Notes: generated by a model from the letters alone, not told the origin. A stretch of DNA of 64,000 nucleotides from Lactobacillus iners DSM 13335 (GCF_000160875.1 NZ_GG700801.1:1-64000), one strand, 5' to 3'; shown: positions 38,132-48,848, counted from the stretch's first letter. Made by a program: numbers and translations.

Positions 38132-39002
38132 ATAAATACAACGCTCCTAAAGACACCATTGTAGTATGATAATTTAATCTAAATATTCGTTCTCTAGTAT
38201 CTCTTTTCGATAAACTAACTCCTGGTCCCAACATAAGACCATCTTGTTTTTGATGTTTTTTCAAAACCGCAACTGCTTCATCAAGTATAAATTTTATATT
38301 TTCTTTTGATAGATCATAGTGTAAAAACTTTATACAAATTAGCAATTCCGATAATATATCCATATTGTCTTCTAATATATACAATTGAATTAATCGAAGT
38401 AAAAGATTTAAATTATCTAAAGTAGAGATTTCAGGCGTAGCTTTTCTGCCCATATCTGTCATATAAAAAATAGTATGAGTAATAGAGTACACATCTATAT
38501 CTGCGTAATAAAAATTATTACCGTTCTTGCCTAACGTAGTTAATGGATAAATAGCGTTTAATGAATCAAATTTATTCTTTAACCCTGCTTTTTTAAATGA
38601 ATATGCTAAATCCAATCTTCTAAATGCAGTTTTTTTAATTGATAAGCCATGACTATATTCAATTAATTGTTCAATTTTTTCAATATTATAAACCTGTTGG
38701 TTTTGATTAAGTAAAAATTCAATTATCGTAGGTAACACCGATATCATGTCTGGATCTCTAACAGCATAATTATAAAAAGACATATTATTTATTAGATTAA
38801 TAATAAAATTATTAATAATATGTTGCTCGCTACTAGAAAATAGTTTTTGTGGATAAAACATATTTTGTACAAATAAAAGTTCCATAAAAGCCTTGATCTT
38901 ATACTTATTATCAGCTATTTTGCTCTCATTTCTGGGGTCAAAATATTCTAGATTATCAAATAACCATTTTGCACTTTTTTTATATAACTTTATACTTTCC
39001 AT
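38124..39002 (-). CDS. Cassette protein A: unknown helical protein, 292 aa (possibly DUF6895-like)
   Basis: First gene of the cassette operon. The ATG at 39002 has AGGAAAG five bases upstream; a further 14 codons are open but lie in the leader. The product is predicted to be all-helical, with repeated helix pairs that suggest an alpha/alpha barrel. Distinct features are DVYSITHTIFYMTDMG near residue 180, KQDGLMLGPG near 250, and a final LNYHTTMVSLGALYLYE. From memory the THTxFYxTD pattern recalls proteins annotated DUF6895; this could not be checked. Function unknown. It is divergent from the small peptide gene at 39087. Confidence 0.78.
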   Translation of the reverse strand: MESIKLYKKSAKWLFDNLEYFDPRNESKIADNKYKIKAFMELLFVQNMFYPQKLFSSSEQHIINNFIINLINNMSFYNYAVRDPDMISVLPTIIEFLLNQNQQVYNIEKIEQLIEYSHGLSIKKTAFRRLDLAYSFKKAGLKNKFDSLNAIYPLTTLGKNGNNFYYADIDVYSITHTIFYMTDMGRKATPEISTLDNLNLLLRLIQLYILEDNMDILSELLICIKFLHYDLSKENIKFILDEAVAVLKKHQKQDGLMLGPGVSLSKRDTRERIFRLNYHTTMVSLGALYLYE

Positions 39003-39066
39003 TTTTTCTTTCCTGTAGTATGATAATAACATGAAAACATTCATATTGATGGTATTTTATTTTTTA

Positions 39067-39075
39067 TTATAACAC
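39067..39075 (-). promoter_or_regulatory. Extended -10 promoter of the cassette operon
   Basis: On the minus strand TGTTATAAT is a perfect extended -10, giving a leader of about 55 bases to the ATG of protein A. It lies next to the ribosome binding site of the divergent peptide gene (GGAGG at 39076-39080), so the two transcripts must overlap at their 5' ends. Confidence 0.55.
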
Positions 39076-39086
39076 GGAGGATTATT

Positions 39087-39248
39087 ATGAATGATATTTT
39101 AAAGAACAACATTAATGTTTTATCATGTCTTGATGATTCTAAATACATATTCATCTGGGAAAACTTCATTTTTACACAACCTATAGATCCTATAGATAAT
39201 GGACATAGCCTAAAAAAGAAAAAGTTTTCTTTTAAACAGATTATTTAA
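39087..39248 (+). CDS. Divergent 53-aa cassette peptide
   Basis: Short reading frame with an excellent ribosome binding site (ACGGAGG, 6 bases before the ATG), divergent from the three-gene operon. The N-terminal half is MNDILKNNINVLSCLDDS (one Cys), followed by an aromatic segment YIFIWENFIFTQ, a PIDPIDNGH turn with a tandem Pro-Ile-Asp, and a basic C-terminus SLKKKKFSFKQII. No double-glycine leader, transmembrane helix or known bacteriocin motif is visible. Size, leader/tail contrast and pairing with a conserved operon would suit a peptide precursor or a small inhibitor; both are inference. It ends 15 bp before the right-hand direct repeat. Confidence 0.55.
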   Translation: MNDILKNNINVLSCLDDSKYIFIWENFIFTQPIDPIDNGHSLKKKKFSFKQII

Positions 39249-39263
39249 CATTTTTTATTATTA

Positions 39264-39328
39264 ATGAATTTGAATAGAAAAAGAAGGTTTAAATCGTAAT
39301 GATTCAGACCTTCTTTTTATCTGGCAAT
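39264..39328 (+). repeat. 65-bp direct repeat, right copy (orphan ydiF tail plus terminator)
   Basis: Perfect copy of 36886-36950, including the last ydiF codons and stop without the rest of the gene, and the terminator hairpin (39277-39318). It can end the peptide gene transcript on plus. It marks the right edge of the accessory cassette next to carB. Confidence 0.95.
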
Positions 39329-39332
39329 ATTT

Positions 39333-39368
39333 TTATAAATCATGTTTTATAGCTTTTGAGCTACATAA
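39333..39368 (-). pseudogene. Remnant of a second cassette protein C-like gene (last about 12 codons)
   Basis: In the frame matching gene C, this stretch reads LCSSKAIKHDL-stop; gene C ends LFLANVIKHDL-stop. Three of the shared codons differ only at the third base (ATT/ATA, CAC/CAT, TTG/TTA), and the stop stands at the same four-base distance from the direct repeat in both. This is what a diverged paralogue's last codons would look like after deletion of the rest. It directly abuts the carB stop codon. Confidence 0.55.
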
Positions 39369-39369
39369 A

Positions 39370-42300
39370 TTATGACAAAGGTTTTGTTGTCAAAGTATCG
39401 TTAGAGATAGCTAGCAAAATGGCATCGACTGTATCTAAAGCTGTTATCAAACTAATATTTTGTGAAATAGCCATTTGTCTTAACTTAAAGCCGAAGGATT
39501 CTGGTTCACTATCCCGTGACATGTTATTGATTACTAAGTTAAACTTCTTCTCCTTTAGCATTTGCATCAAGGTTGCTTCAGATTCGACTAAATTGAAACG
39601 TACACCTATGTCTTGCAATATCTCAGCTACTTCTGGTAAGACAAACACTCTGGCTCCAGTTTGATTAAATTTCTTAGCAATCGCTACTATCCGATCTTTT
39701 TCTTTTAAATCAGTAGCTAGCAAAATACTCATATTAGCAGTCAGATTAATTTTTGCACCAGCAAATGCTTTATATAATGCTTTAGCATAAGTATAATCGC
39801 TACCCATAACTTCACCAGTAGATTTCATTTCTGGTCCTAAGTATGGGTCAACACCTGGTAGTTTGTTGAAAGAGAAGACTGGTGCTTTAACATTAATCAT
39901 TTGACTAGCAGGAGCTAAGCCTGGCTTGTATCCTTGTTCTGCTAAACTTTTGCCCATAATAATCTTAGTAGCTACTTGCACCATTTCAATGCCCGTAATC
40001 TTACTTAAAAATGGTACTGTCCTGCTAGCACGAGGATTAACTTCAATGACGTAAACATCATTATCTCTGACAATAAATTGGATATTCATAATTCCTTGAC
40101 ATTTTAAGGCGATGGCTAATTTGCGAGTAACTTCACAAATCTTTTGTTGAATATCATCTAAAAAGCTTTGTGGTGGGTAAACAGCCATTGAGTCTCCAGA
40201 ATGTACGCCAGCATGCTCTACATGCTCCATAATACCCGGAATCAAAATATCAACGCCATCACTAATGGCATCCACATCACATTCTTTACCATCTAGATAA
40301 TCATCTACTAAAATTGGGTGATCATTAGTAATGTAGGCATTATTATCCAAGTATTCTTCTAATTCTGCTTCATTATAGACAATTTCCATGGCCTTACCAC
40401 CTAAAACATAAGATGGTCGTACTAATACTGGATAACCAATCTTAATTGCAGCATCAATTACTCCCTGTCTGGTGGTTGCAGTCAAGCCTTTTGGTTGTTT
40501 TAAGCCTAAGTTTTTAATAACTTGATCAAATTCTTCTCTATCTTCTGCCCGATTAATATCTTCAACATCAGTTCCTAGAATTTTGACACCATGTTCTTTC
40601 AAACCGGCTGCTAAATTGATGGCAGTTTGAGCACCAAATTGAATGATCACTCCTTCTGGCTTTTCAATATCTACAATATTTAATACATCTTCTAAAGTAA
40701 TTGGTTCAAAATATAACTTGTCTGAAATTGAGAAGTCAGTTGAAACTGTTTCAGGATTAGAATTAATTACTATTGCCTTATATCCTAGTTTTTGTAACGC
40801 TTTAACACAATGTACAGTAGCGTAGTCAAATTCGACACCCTGACCTATTCTAATTGGACCAGACCCCAAAACAATTACTGATTTACTATCAAAGTCAGTG
40901 CTCTCATTTTCTTCATCATAAGTACTATAAAAATATGGTGTTTGCGACTCAAATTCAGCAGCACATGTATCCACCATTTTATAAACAGGGATGATATGAT
41001 TTTGTTTTCTAAATTGGCGAACTTCATTTTCAGTTATATTCCACAAATGAGCAATCGTCAGGTCACTAAAACCATACTTTTTAGCTTCACGCAAAGTAGC
41101 AATATCCTGAGGATGGTCTTGAATTGTTTTTTCCATTTCCACCAGATGAGCCACAATATCCAAAAAGTAATAATTAATTTTGGTTAATTCGTGAATATCT
41201 TTCATGCTATAGTTACGACGAATAGCTTCTGCTAGATAGAATAAACGATCATCTTGTGCATAAGCCAATTTCTTTTCTAGCAAATTATCATCTGCATTAT
41301 GAGCCTCTGGCGAAAACAAATCTAATTCGTCAATATCTAAAGAACGAATTGCTTTATGCAAAGCCTCTTCTGCAGTTCTACCTATGGCCATCACTTCACC
41401 AGTAGCTTTCATTTGCGTACCTAATTTACGATCTGCTTGGGCAAACTTGTCAAAAGGCCAGCGAGGTATCTTGCAAACGACATAGTCTAGTGCTGGTTCA
41501 AATTCTGCATAAGTCGTACCAGTAACAGGATTGATAATTTCATCTAAAGTCATCCCTACAGCAATTTTGGCAGCCATTTTAGCAATTGGATAGCCAGTAG
41601 CTTTGGAGGCAAGAGCTGAGGAACGTGAGACACGCGGATTAACTTCAATCACATCATAATCAAAGCTATTTGTATTCAAAGCTAATTGCACATTACATCC
41701 ACCTTCTATCTTTAAAGCTCGAATTAAATTCAATGAGCAATCACGTAACATCTGATATTCTTTATCAGATAAAGTTTGTGAAGGCGAAAATACAATCGAA
41801 TCACCTGTATGAATACCTACAGGATCAAAATTCTCCATGCAACAAACAATCATACAATTATCTGTACAATCACGCATAACTTCAAATTCAATTTCTTTGT
41901 AACCAGCGATTGATTTTTCAATTAGACATTCAGTTACTGGTGATAAATCTAATCCTCTAGCCACAACTGTTGCTAATTCTTTACGATTGTTGCAAATACC
42001 ACCACCAGTACCACCCATTGTAAAAGCAGGACGAACAATAATTGGATATCCAATTTTTTCAGCAAAAGCCAAAGCATCTTCAGCATTATGTACAGTTAAT
42101 GATGGTGGCACTGGTTCTCCCAATTGCTTACATAATTTCTTAAATTCTTCACGGTCTTCAGCTTGTTCAATAGATTTTAATTTTGTGCCTAAAAGTTCAA
42201 TATTTAATTTATCCAAAATTCCCGTTTTAGATAACGCTAACGCCATATTCAAACCATTTTGACCGCCTAAAGTTGGCAAAATAGCATCAGGATATTCTTG

Positions 42301-42537
42301 ATAAATGATTCTAGTTAATGCTTCTACAGTTAATGGTTCCAAATAAACCTTATCCGCTATTTCTGTATCAGTCATAATCGTTGCTGGATTGGAATTAACT
42401 AAAATAACTTCATAACCTTCTTCTCGCAGTGCTAAACATGCCTGAGTTCCTGAATAATCAAATTCTGCAGCCTGCCCAATAATAATTGGGCCAGATCCGA
42501 TTACCATTATCTTATGAATATCTTTTCTTTTAGGCAT
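39370..42537 (-). CDS. carB: Carbamoyl-phosphate synthase large subunit
   Basis: Makes carbamoyl phosphate from ammonia (delivered by CarA), bicarbonate and two ATP. Two homologous ATP-grasp halves: [25 protein letters not shown] start and a second one ([19 protein letters not shown]) near residue 550. The C-terminal MGS-like allosteric domain is present. The ATG at 42537 with AAAGGAAAG upstream gives 1,055 residues and overlaps the carA stop by 8 bp. Last gene of the pyr operon. Confidence 0.96.
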   Translation of the reverse strand: MPKRKDIHKIMVIGSGPIIIGQAAEFDYSGTQACLALREEGYEVILVNSNPATIMTDTEIADKVYLEPLTVEALTRIIYQEYPDAILPTLGGQNGLNMALALSKTGILDKLNIELLGTKLKSIEQAEDREEFKKLCKQLGEPVPPSLTVHNAEDALAFAEKIGYPIIVRPAFTMGGTGGGICNNRKELATVVARGLDLSPVTECLIEKSIAGYKEIEFEVMRDCTDNCMIVCCMENFDPVGIHTGDSIVFSPSQTLSDKEYQMLRDCSLNLIRALKIEGGCNVQLALNTNSFDYDVIEVNPRVSRSSALASKATGYPIAKMAAKIAVGMTLDEIINPVTGTTYAEFEPALDYVVCKIPRWPFDKFAQADRKLGTQMKATGEVMAIGRTAEEALHKAIRSLDIDELDLFSPEAHNADDNLLEKKLAYAQDDRLFYLAEAIRRNYSMKDIHELTKINYYFLDIVAHLVEMEKTIQDHPQDIATLREAKKYGFSDLTIAHLWNITENEVRQFRKQNHIIPVYKMVDTCAAEFESQTPYFYSTYDEENESTDFDSKSVIVLGSGPIRIGQGVEFDYATVHCVKALQKLGYKAIVINSNPETVSTDFSISDKLYFEPITLEDVLNIVDIEKPEGVIIQFGAQTAINLAAGLKEHGVKILGTDVEDINRAEDREEFDQVIKNLGLKQPKGLTATTRQGVIDAAIKIGYPVLVRPSYVLGGKAMEIVYNEAELEEYLDNNAYITNDHPILVDDYLDGKECDVDAISDGVDILIPGIMEHVEHAGVHSGDSMAVYPPQSFLDDIQQKICEVTRKLAIALKCQGIMNIQFIVRDNDVYVIEVNPRASRTVPFLSKITGIEMVQVATKIIMGKSLAEQGYKPGLAPASQMINVKAPVFSFNKLPGVDPYLGPEMKSTGEVMGSDYTYAKALYKAFAGAKINLTANMSILLATDLKEKDRIVAIAKKFNQTGARVFVLPEVAEILQDIGVRFNLVESEATLMQMLKEKKFNLVINNMSRDSEPESFGFKLRQMAISQNISLITALDTVDAILLAISNDTLTTKPLS

Positions 42538-43612
42538 TATTTCTTTCCTTTCTTTGATCAATTAATTGAATAAAATCATCAAATAGACTAACTGCATCAT
42601 GTGGACCAGGTGTTGCATCTGGATGAAATTGTACAGAAAAGGCGTCATATTTTTTATGTCTTAATCCTTCAACTGTACCGTCATTGATTTCAACATGAGT
42701 AACAAACAAATTTTCTTTATCCACTGACTCAGGATCTACTGCATAACCATGATTTTGCGAAGTAAAAGCAATATTGCCTGTGGCAATTTCTTTAACTGGA
42801 TGGTTAAATCCACGATGTCCGAATTTCATTTTATATGTTTTAGCACCATTAGCTAAAGCAAAAATCTGATGTCCCATACAAATTCCCATCAATGGATAGT
42901 GTTTTTCAATTTCTCTAACCATCTTAGCTGCATCTGTCATCTCTTCTGGATCACCAGGGCCATTAGATAATAAAACACCGTCCGGATTAAGGTTCATAAT
43001 TTCTGCTGCACTAACGTTATAAGGTTTAACAATACAGTTGCATCCCCTTTTAGTTAGTTCTTTCAAAATACTATGCTTAATACCAAAATCAACAACAACG
43101 ATATTTCGTTTGGAACCAGGAATTGGGTAAGAATTTTTAGTAGAAACTTGGCTAATAATGTTAGCAGTAACATTGCTATTCTTTAATTTTTCCACAACTT
43201 CATCCAAATGATCAATGCTATCACAGATAGCTCCCCTTAAAGTACCATGCATTCTAATCTTCTTAACTAATTGCCTAGTGTCAATACCGCTAATAGCAGG
43301 TACATTAATATGTTTTAAGAAATTAGGTAACGTATCTTGCATTCGCCAATTATCTGGCTTTCTTGCTAGCTGATGACAAATAACGCCCTTAATTTGCGGT
43401 GCTAAAGATTCATAATCTGATAAAGTAATACCATAATTGCCAATTAATGGATTAGTAAAAACTAATATTTGATTAGCATAAGATTGATCGCTGATTGCTT
43501 CTTGATAACCAGTCATACCAGTAGTAAAAACAACCTCACCAATTGTTTCGATGTTTGCACCAAAGCCTTCTCCTGCATAAAAAGTTCCATCTTCTAAGAT
43601 TAAATAACGCAT
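42530..43612 (-). CDS. carA: Carbamoyl-phosphate synthase small subunit (glutaminase)
   Basis: Glutamine amidotransferase subunit that feeds ammonia to CarB. N-terminal [17 protein letters not shown], then the class I GATase triad: Cys in [17 protein letters not shown] near residue 245, His and Glu in [12 protein letters not shown] near residue 330. The ATG at 43612 overlaps the pyrC stop (TGATG) and has GAGG upstream; a TTG one codon earlier is less likely. 360 residues. Confidence 0.96.
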   Translation of the reverse strand: MRYLILEDGTFYAGEGFGANIETIGEVVFTTGMTGYQEAISDQSYANQILVFTNPLIGNYGITLSDYESLAPQIKGVICHQLARKPDNWRMQDTLPNFLKHINVPAISGIDTRQLVKKIRMHGTLRGAICDSIDHLDEVVEKLKNSNVTANIISQVSTKNSYPIPGSKRNIVVVDFGIKHSILKELTKRGCNCIVKPYNVSAAEIMNLNPDGVLLSNGPGDPEEMTDAAKMVREIEKHYPLMGICMGHQIFALANGAKTYKMKFGHRGFNHPVKEIATGNIAFTSQNHGYAVDPESVDKENLFVTHVEINDGTVEGLRHKKYDAFSVQFHPDATPGPHDAVSLFDDFIQLIDQRKERNNA

Positions 43613-44889
43613 CAAGCTACCTCTTTTCTTTGATACACAATGTTTCCATCAACAATTGTATAAGCAGTAGTGCCATATACTATATTGCCTGTAAATGGTG
43701 TATTTTTACCTTTAGATTGATATTCTGATATTTGCAATTGGTGGGGCTGATTTAAATCAAATATTGCAATATCAGCCGGTTCTCCTACTACTAAACGTCC
43801 ACAGTGTTTTAAATTAAATAAATCAGCTGGTCTAACTGTCAACCAGGTCAATAATTGTTCCAAGCTAACAATTCCTGTTTTAACTAATTTGGTATAAAGC
43901 ATACTAAAACATGTTTCACTACCCGTGATACCAAAGGCTGCATTTAACATGCTGCCCTCTTTTTCATAAGCTGCATGCGGTGCATGGTCAGTCGCAATAA
44001 AATCAACTGTGCCATCTAATAATCCTTCAATTAATGCCATTTGATCATCCTTAGAACGTAGAGGTGGATTCATTTTGTAATATGGATCATCCGTTAAAAT
44101 ATCATCTTGCGATAAAAGAATATGATGTGGTGCAACCTCACAAGTTACATTAATTCCCCTTTTCTTTGCTATGCGAATTAAATCTAAACTTGTTTTTGTA
44201 GACACATGACACACATGATAATGAACACCTGTTTTGGCAGCTAAGAGTAAGTCACGAGCTATTTGCGTCGTCTCAGCTAATTCACTGATTGCTGGCAAAT
44301 TAAATTTCTCTGCTTTATCCACTTCATTAATGACGCCTTTATTAAATAAGCTATCATCTTGTGCGTGGGCGGCAACGATTAAGTTATTCACTGCAGCTTT
44401 TTGCATAGCTTTATACATTGTTTCAGCATTTTGAACACCAAAGCCGTCATTACTTAAAGCAAATGCTCCAGCTTCTTTTAATGCTTGATAGTCTAAAATT
44501 TCATCACTATTTTCATCTTTGGTTAAAGGTGCATACTGTAGAATATGAACTACACCTTTTTTATGATTTTCCACAACCATCTTGCTTAACAATGCTGCAG
44601 TATTAGGAACTGGCTTGACATTAGGCATCGCTCCTACAGTTGTAAAACCACCGTGAGCTGCAGCTTTAGAACCAGTAGTAACAGTTTCTTTATAAGTTAA
44701 ACCGGGGTCTCGATAATGAACATGTAAATCAACTAATCCTGGTGTAACCAATAAACCGGTAGCATCAATTTCATGATCAGCAGTTAAGTTATGCCCAATT
44801 GCAGCAATTTTTCCTTCTGATATTAAAATATCTGTTAGAGATAAAATATCATTATAGAATACTAAACCTCCCTTGATTAACCAGGACAT
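43612..44889 (-). CDS. pyrC: Dihydroorotase
   Basis: Third step of UMP synthesis: cyclises carbamoyl aspartate to dihydroorotate. Metal-binding PGLVDLHVHYRDPGLTYKE near residue 50; further His ligands in YHVCHVSTKTS and EVAPHHILL; catalytic Asp in FIATDHAPH near residue 300. Type I (425 residues). It overlaps pyrB by one base (TAATG) and carA by one base. Confidence 0.96.
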   Translation of the reverse strand: MSWLIKGGLVFYNDILSLTDILISEGKIAAIGHNLTADHEIDATGLLVTPGLVDLHVHYRDPGLTYKETVTTGSKAAAHGGFTTVGAMPNVKPVPNTAALLSKMVVENHKKGVVHILQYAPLTKDENSDEILDYQALKEAGAFALSNDGFGVQNAETMYKAMQKAAVNNLIVAAHAQDDSLFNKGVINEVDKAEKFNLPAISELAETTQIARDLLLAAKTGVHYHVCHVSTKTSLDLIRIAKKRGINVTCEVAPHHILLSQDDILTDDPYYKMNPPLRSKDDQMALIEGLLDGTVDFIATDHAPHAAYEKEGSMLNAAFGITGSETCFSMLYTKLVKTGIVSLEQLLTWLTVRPADLFNLKHCGRLVVGEPADIAIFDLNQPHQLQISEYQSKGKNTPFTGNIVYGTTAYTIVDGNIVYQRKEVA

Positions 44890-45830
44890 TATGCTAATCC
44901 TCCTAATTTACGACCATACATTACAGCTTCAATCATTGCCATCCGCATAAATACACCATTTTGCATTTGTCTGAAGAAATAACATTTAGTCGCTTCAACC
45001 AAATTGCCTGCTAATTCCACATCATGATTAATGGGACCGGGATGCATAATCATCGCATTTTCTTTCAAGCACTCATATCTTTTTTGATCAATACCATATT
45101 TTTGATGATAATCTGTAGCACTAAAATCTTTATCTTCTTCCATATGTCGCTCATGTTGAACACGCAGTAACATGACAACATCCATTTTTTCAAGCAAACT
45201 ATCTAAAGGCAGATACTTACCATATTGATCAAATTGATGATCATACCAGCAACTTGGACCAGAAAAGTAAATTTCCGCTCCCAATTTTTTCAAAATTTCC
45301 ATATCACTACGTGCAACACGAGAATTAACAATATCACCTACAATGACTACTTTTAAATTATCAAAGTGCTTAAAATGTTCATAAATAGTCATCATATCTA
45401 ACATACATTGTGAGGGATGTTGACCACTGCCATCACCTGCATTAATAATGCCCATATCCAAATGCTGATGCTCGGATAAATTAATTAATGAATCATAATA
45501 TCGATTTTTAGAATGACGAATCACTTCTAAATCAATCCCAATAGCATTCATAATTAGTGATGTATCATATAAAGTTTCGCCTTTTTTTACTGAACTATGT
45601 GCTGGATCAAATGGAATAACTGTTAAGCCTAATTTTCTTTCTGCCATTTCAAAACTAGTATGTGTTCTAGATGAATTTTCAAAAAACATATTAGTGACAT
45701 AGACAGGTTTTGTTAATGGAGTCGGTTTTGCTCCATTTTTAAATTCTTCGGCACGCTTAATTAAATTAAAAACCTGTTCAGTTGTTAAATCTTCTACAGT
45801 AGTAAAATGTGATAATTTGACTGGTTGCAT
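44889..45830 (-). CDS. pyrB: Aspartate carbamoyltransferase catalytic subunit
   Basis: Joins carbamoyl phosphate and aspartate. The carbamoyl-phosphate site [13 protein letters not shown] is near residue 50, and [14 protein letters not shown] near residue 135 (HPSQ in place of the more common HPTQ). Later LRVQHERH and [12 protein letters not shown] match the family. The ATG at 45830 with AAGGAG upstream gives 313 residues; the seven-codon open extension lies in the attenuator leader. No regulatory pyrI subunit is present. Confidence 0.95.
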   Translation of the reverse strand: MQPVKLSHFTTVEDLTTEQVFNLIKRAEEFKNGAKPTPLTKPVYVTNMFFENSSRTHTSFEMAERKLGLTVIPFDPAHSSVKKGETLYDTSLIMNAIGIDLEVIRHSKNRYYDSLINLSEHQHLDMGIINAGDGSGQHPSQCMLDMMTIYEHFKHFDNLKVVIVGDIVNSRVARSDMEILKKLGAEIYFSGPSCWYDHQFDQYGKYLPLDSLLEKMDVVMLLRVQHERHMEEDKDFSATDYHQKYGIDQKRYECLKENAMIMHPGPINHDVELAGNLVEATKCYFFRQMQNGVFMRMAMIEAVMYGRKLGGLA

Positions 45831-45852
45831 GAAAATAATCTCCTTTAACAAA

Positions 45853-45950
45853 ACAAAAACCTGAAGCCATCGCTCCAGGTTCAGTAAAAAGTTCTAAGAT
45901 CACCTTATGAAAAAGGTGGTCAACCTTTTCGACCCTCACCGGAGCCAATT
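45853..45950 (-). promoter_or_regulatory. PyrR-type attenuator between pyrR and pyrB
   Basis: Terminator on the minus strand: AACCTGGAGC and GCTTCAGGTT (45858-45881) around GATG, followed by TTTTTG. The competing upstream segment is GGCTCC (45941-45946 region), complementary to the GGAGC of the terminator arm, so an antiterminator can form. A PyrR-binding hairpin is expected in the intervening GGTTGACCACC-TTTTTC-ATAAGGTGATC region. It sets pyrB-pyrC-carA-carB expression by UMP level. Confidence 0.75.
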
Positions 45951-45968
45951 AAATGGTTGATACTTATA

Positions 45969-46511
45969 TTATGATTCTAATTTTTCTAATTCTATACTAT
46001 CTTTGTTATCGATTTCTTCAACATTAACCGAAACTTTTTCATTTAATGCAGTAGGAATATTTTTACCAACATAGTCTGCACGAATAGGTAATTCTCGATG
46101 TCCTCGATCCACTAATACCGCTAATGAGATACTATTTGGACGTCCCATATGAATCAATGCATCCATCGCAGCTCTAATAGTTCTACCAGTATATAAAACA
46201 TCATCAATTAAAATGACATTTTTTTTATTAACATCTGTATTACATTCTGTTGAATTAACTACAGCTTCATTAGATAGTGAAACATCTTGACGATCATCTC
46301 GGTATAAAGTAATATCAAGCACACCAACAGGAATTTTGACACCTTCTAATTCTTCTATTCGCTTGGCAATTCGCTTAGCTAAATAAACACCACGGGTCTT
46401 AATCCCAAATAACACTAAATTTTCAGTTCCCTTATTTTTTTCAATAATTTCATATGAAATTCGCGTCAAAGCTCGCTTAATTGCAATCTTATCGAATAAT
46501 TCCTTAATCAT
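45969..46511 (-). CDS. pyrR: Pyrimidine regulatory protein / uracil phosphoribosyltransferase PyrR
   Basis: RNA-binding attenuator of the pyr genes, activated by UMP, with residual uracil phosphoribosyltransferase activity. PRPP motif [19 protein letters not shown] near residue 95. An N-terminal [14 protein letters not shown] and [19 protein letters not shown] segment follow the family. 180 residues. It is in the middle of the operon, after pyrD and before the attenuator that it controls. Confidence 0.95.
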   Translation of the reverse strand: MIKELFDKIAIKRALTRISYEIIEKNKGTENLVLFGIKTRGVYLAKRIAKRIEELEGVKIPVGVLDITLYRDDRQDVSLSNEAVVNSTECNTDVNKKNVILIDDVLYTGRTIRAAMDALIHMGRPNSISLAVLVDRGHRELPIRADYVGKNIPTALNEKVSVNVEEIDNKDSIELEKLES

Positions 46512-46556
46512 CTAATATCCCCTTACAATCTATAATGTACCTAATATATTATAAAA

Positions 46557-47477
46557 TTAAAATTTATATTGTCCAATCAATTCATTTATATCGTCTACTT
46601 TAAGCTCATTTAACAAAGTTTCCAAATCAGCCACTAAATGAGGAATAGCTAATCCATCTTTAAAATGTGCTGTTCCCACTGCAACAGCACTGGCACCAGC
46701 TAACATAAACTCAACGATATCTTCTGCAGTTTCGATCCCGCCCATACCAATGATTGGTAATTTAACTGCTTGATGCACTTGAGCTACCATTCTCACAGCC
46801 ACTGGTTTAATTGCCGATCCAGACCAGCCACCAAAGCCATTACCTAAAGTTGCCTTATGAGTTTTAATATCAATACCCAATCCTAATAAAGTATTAATCA
46901 TCGAAAGACCATCGGCTCCTCCACGTTCAGCAGCTTGAGCTATTTCAACAATATTGGTAACATTTGGCGTTAACTTAATATAAACTGGAATATTAACTAC
47001 TTTTTTTATTTCTGAAGTTAGTTTTTCAACAACAACAGGATCAGTTCCCAAATGCATGCCTCCAGCAGCAACATTTGGACAAGAAACATTAATTTCCAAT
47101 GCATTTAGCAAACCAGAATCACTTAATTTTTTAGCAATAGTTATATAATCACTAATCTGTGATCCACCTACACTAGCAATCAATGGCAATTGTGGATATT
47201 GTTCTTTAAAAGGAGCAATTTTATCACTAATAACTTTATCAACACCTGGATTGGTTAATCCTACTGAATTAAGAACCCCATTTTTCATGACCGCAATTTG
47301 CGGCTGTGGATTACCAATTCTAGCATGCAAAGTTGTTGTTTTAAAAACCATAGCTCCCATTTCATTTAAATCATACTTTTTTGCTTGAGGTACATCCCCA
47401 AAACCAAAAGTTCCACTAGCTGGCATAATTGGATTTTTCAAATTCAAACCTGGTAATTTAACATTTAGTTTACTCAT
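46557..47477 (-). CDS. pyrD: Dihydroorotate dehydrogenase, class 1B-like catalytic subunit
   Basis: Oxidises dihydroorotate to orotate. The N-terminus ([20 protein letters not shown]) and the [15 protein letters not shown] and [12 protein letters not shown] segments match class 1B PyrDB of Bacillus. The catalytic Cys is in [12 protein letters not shown] near residue 132. The FMN phosphate site [10 protein letters not shown] lies near residue 245. 306 residues. No pyrK partner subunit is in the operon or elsewhere in the window. It follows the MFS gene by 5 bp. Confidence 0.93.
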   Translation of the reverse strand: MSKLNVKLPGLNLKNPIMPASGTFGFGDVPQAKKYDLNEMGAMVFKTTTLHARIGNPQPQIAVMKNGVLNSVGLTNPGVDKVISDKIAPFKEQYPQLPLIASVGGSQISDYITIAKKLSDSGLLNALEINVSCPNVAAGGMHLGTDPVVVEKLTSEIKKVVNIPVYIKLTPNVTNIVEIAQAAERGGADGLSMINTLLGLGIDIKTHKATLGNGFGGWSGSAIKPVAVRMVAQVHQAVKLPIIGMGGIETAEDIVEFMLAGASAVAVGTAHFKDGLAIPHLVADLETLLNELKVDDINELIGQYKF

Positions 47478-47482
47478 ATCTC

Positions 47483-48724
47483 TTACGCCTTCTTTACTTT
47501 CTTCAAACCTAACTCTTTTAAACCTGGCAAGCTAATCATAATGATAAAGCTTAAAAGATATAATGCTGATAAAAAGCCCATCACAACCATTAAATTATAA
47601 TAGTCCATTAAAATTCCAATCACCACTGATGAAAAGCCACCAATTGCACGACCAACATTAACAATAATATTATTAGCGGTAGAACGAATTTCTGTTGGAT
47701 ACAAGCAACTAATTACGGCTCCATATCCACCAAACATACCATTAGAAAAGAATCCCACTATCGCTCCAATAATAATCAAGGCAAACATATTATGTGCCAG
47801 AATAAGCATATAGACCATCACACCTGAACCTAATAAGAAGATCGTAAATGCACGACGTGGTCCAAAATAATCAAAGATAGCACCAAAAGTCATCATTCCA
47901 ATACTCATACCAATGATCGTTGAAACCATCCACAAGCTAGAACCTGATACACTCAAATGCATTTGTTTCTGCACAATTGTCGGCAACCAATTCATTAATC
48001 CAAAATATCCTGAAATTTGAACAATCATCATGATAGTAAGACCAATCGATTGCCACATTAACCTTGGTGTCGAAAACATTTTCTTGATTACTTCAAAAAA
48101 GAAAGATCCCTTAGCATGCTTTTTTGCTTCGATGAATTGCTTGCTTTCATGTAAATGTTTTCTAATAAAATAAGTTAAAATTACAGGAAGTACACCGACT
48201 AAAAATAATTTGTGCCAGCCCAAAGTTGGAATAATCACTGCTGCCACAACTGCTGCCATCACTGCCCCAATTTGACCACCAATAGCAGCAATAGAAGTCA
48301 TTTTTCCAATACGATCATGACTAAAGTTTTCTGCAATTAAGGCAATACCTACACCATATTCTCCGCCAGCTCCAATCCCAGCTAAAAATCTCAGCATATA
48401 AATGTGATTAATATCATTAGTAAAAGCCATTAGTCCAGTAGCAATAGCAAAAATAACTACTGTATGACTAAATGTCTTAACACGCCCGATCTTATCACCT
48501 AAAATTCCAAAAATGATACCACCTAATAGCATACCCAAAGTAGTAATTGATGAAATTAACCCAGCAGCTCCACCAGAAAGATGTAAATCTTTAATCATAG
48601 AACTCATTGCAAATGATAAAAAAAGTACATCCATGTTTTCCAATGCGAAACCTGAAGCTGTTGATGATATTACAAGCTTCTGATCCCTAGTTAGTTCCTG
48701 GGTGTACTTCGATATATTATTCAT
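47483..48724 (-). CDS. MFS transporter, metabolite:proton symporter type
   Basis: Twelve-helix major facilitator protein of 413 residues. The loop 2-3 motif is [10 protein letters not shown] near residue 75; [16 protein letters not shown] near residue 128 recalls the sugar-porter, aromatic-acid and metabolite:H+ symporter groups. The ATG at 48724 has GGAGG at the right distance; a 24-codon extension is open but not supported. It leads the pyrD-pyrR-pyrB-pyrC-carA-carB operon and is separated from pyrD by 5 bp. A pyrimidine precursor such as orotate is a plausible substrate by context; the sequence alone does not show it. Confidence 0.85.
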   Translation of the reverse strand: MNNISKYTQELTRDQKLVISSTASGFALENMDVLFLSFAMSSMIKDLHLSGGAAGLISSITTLGMLLGGIIFGILGDKIGRVKTFSHTVVIFAIATGLMAFTNDINHIYMLRFLAGIGAGGEYGVGIALIAENFSHDRIGKMTSIAAIGGQIGAVMAAVVAAVIIPTLGWHKLFLVGVLPVILTYFIRKHLHESKQFIEAKKHAKGSFFFEVIKKMFSTPRLMWQSIGLTIMMIVQISGYFGLMNWLPTIVQKQMHLSVSGSSLWMVSTIIGMSIGMMTFGAIFDYFGPRRAFTIFLLGSGVMVYMLILAHNMFALIIIGAIVGFFSNGMFGGYGAVISCLYPTEIRSTANNIIVNVGRAIGGFSSVVIGILMDYYNLMVVMGFLSALYLLSFIIMISLPGLKELGLKKVKKA

Positions 48725-48817
48725 ATTTAACCTCCAAAAATGAATGCTCACAGTCATCCTTTTATTTTCGAGTTTATTGTTACATTTTTTCAGCAAAAAA
48801 ACAAGTATTTTTTTTAT

Positions 48818-48846
48818 TTGCTTTTTTAGCTAGATCATGTTAAACT
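48818..48846 (+). promoter_or_regulatory. Promoter of pyrF-pyrE
   Basis: -35 TTGCTT (48818-48823), 17 bp, -10 TAAACT (48841-48846) with a TGT extended -10. The start would be near 48853, at the first arm of the PyrR-binding hairpin. Confidence 0.6.
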
Positions 48847-48848
48847 CA

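Noticed and set aside
36886..39328. Direct repeats read as attL/attR of an integrated mobile island at the ydiF 3' end
   Set aside because: No integrase or recombinase gene lies between them, and the homology extends past the repeat into a second gene C-like coding end. Duplication or homologous recombination explains this better than site-specific integration.
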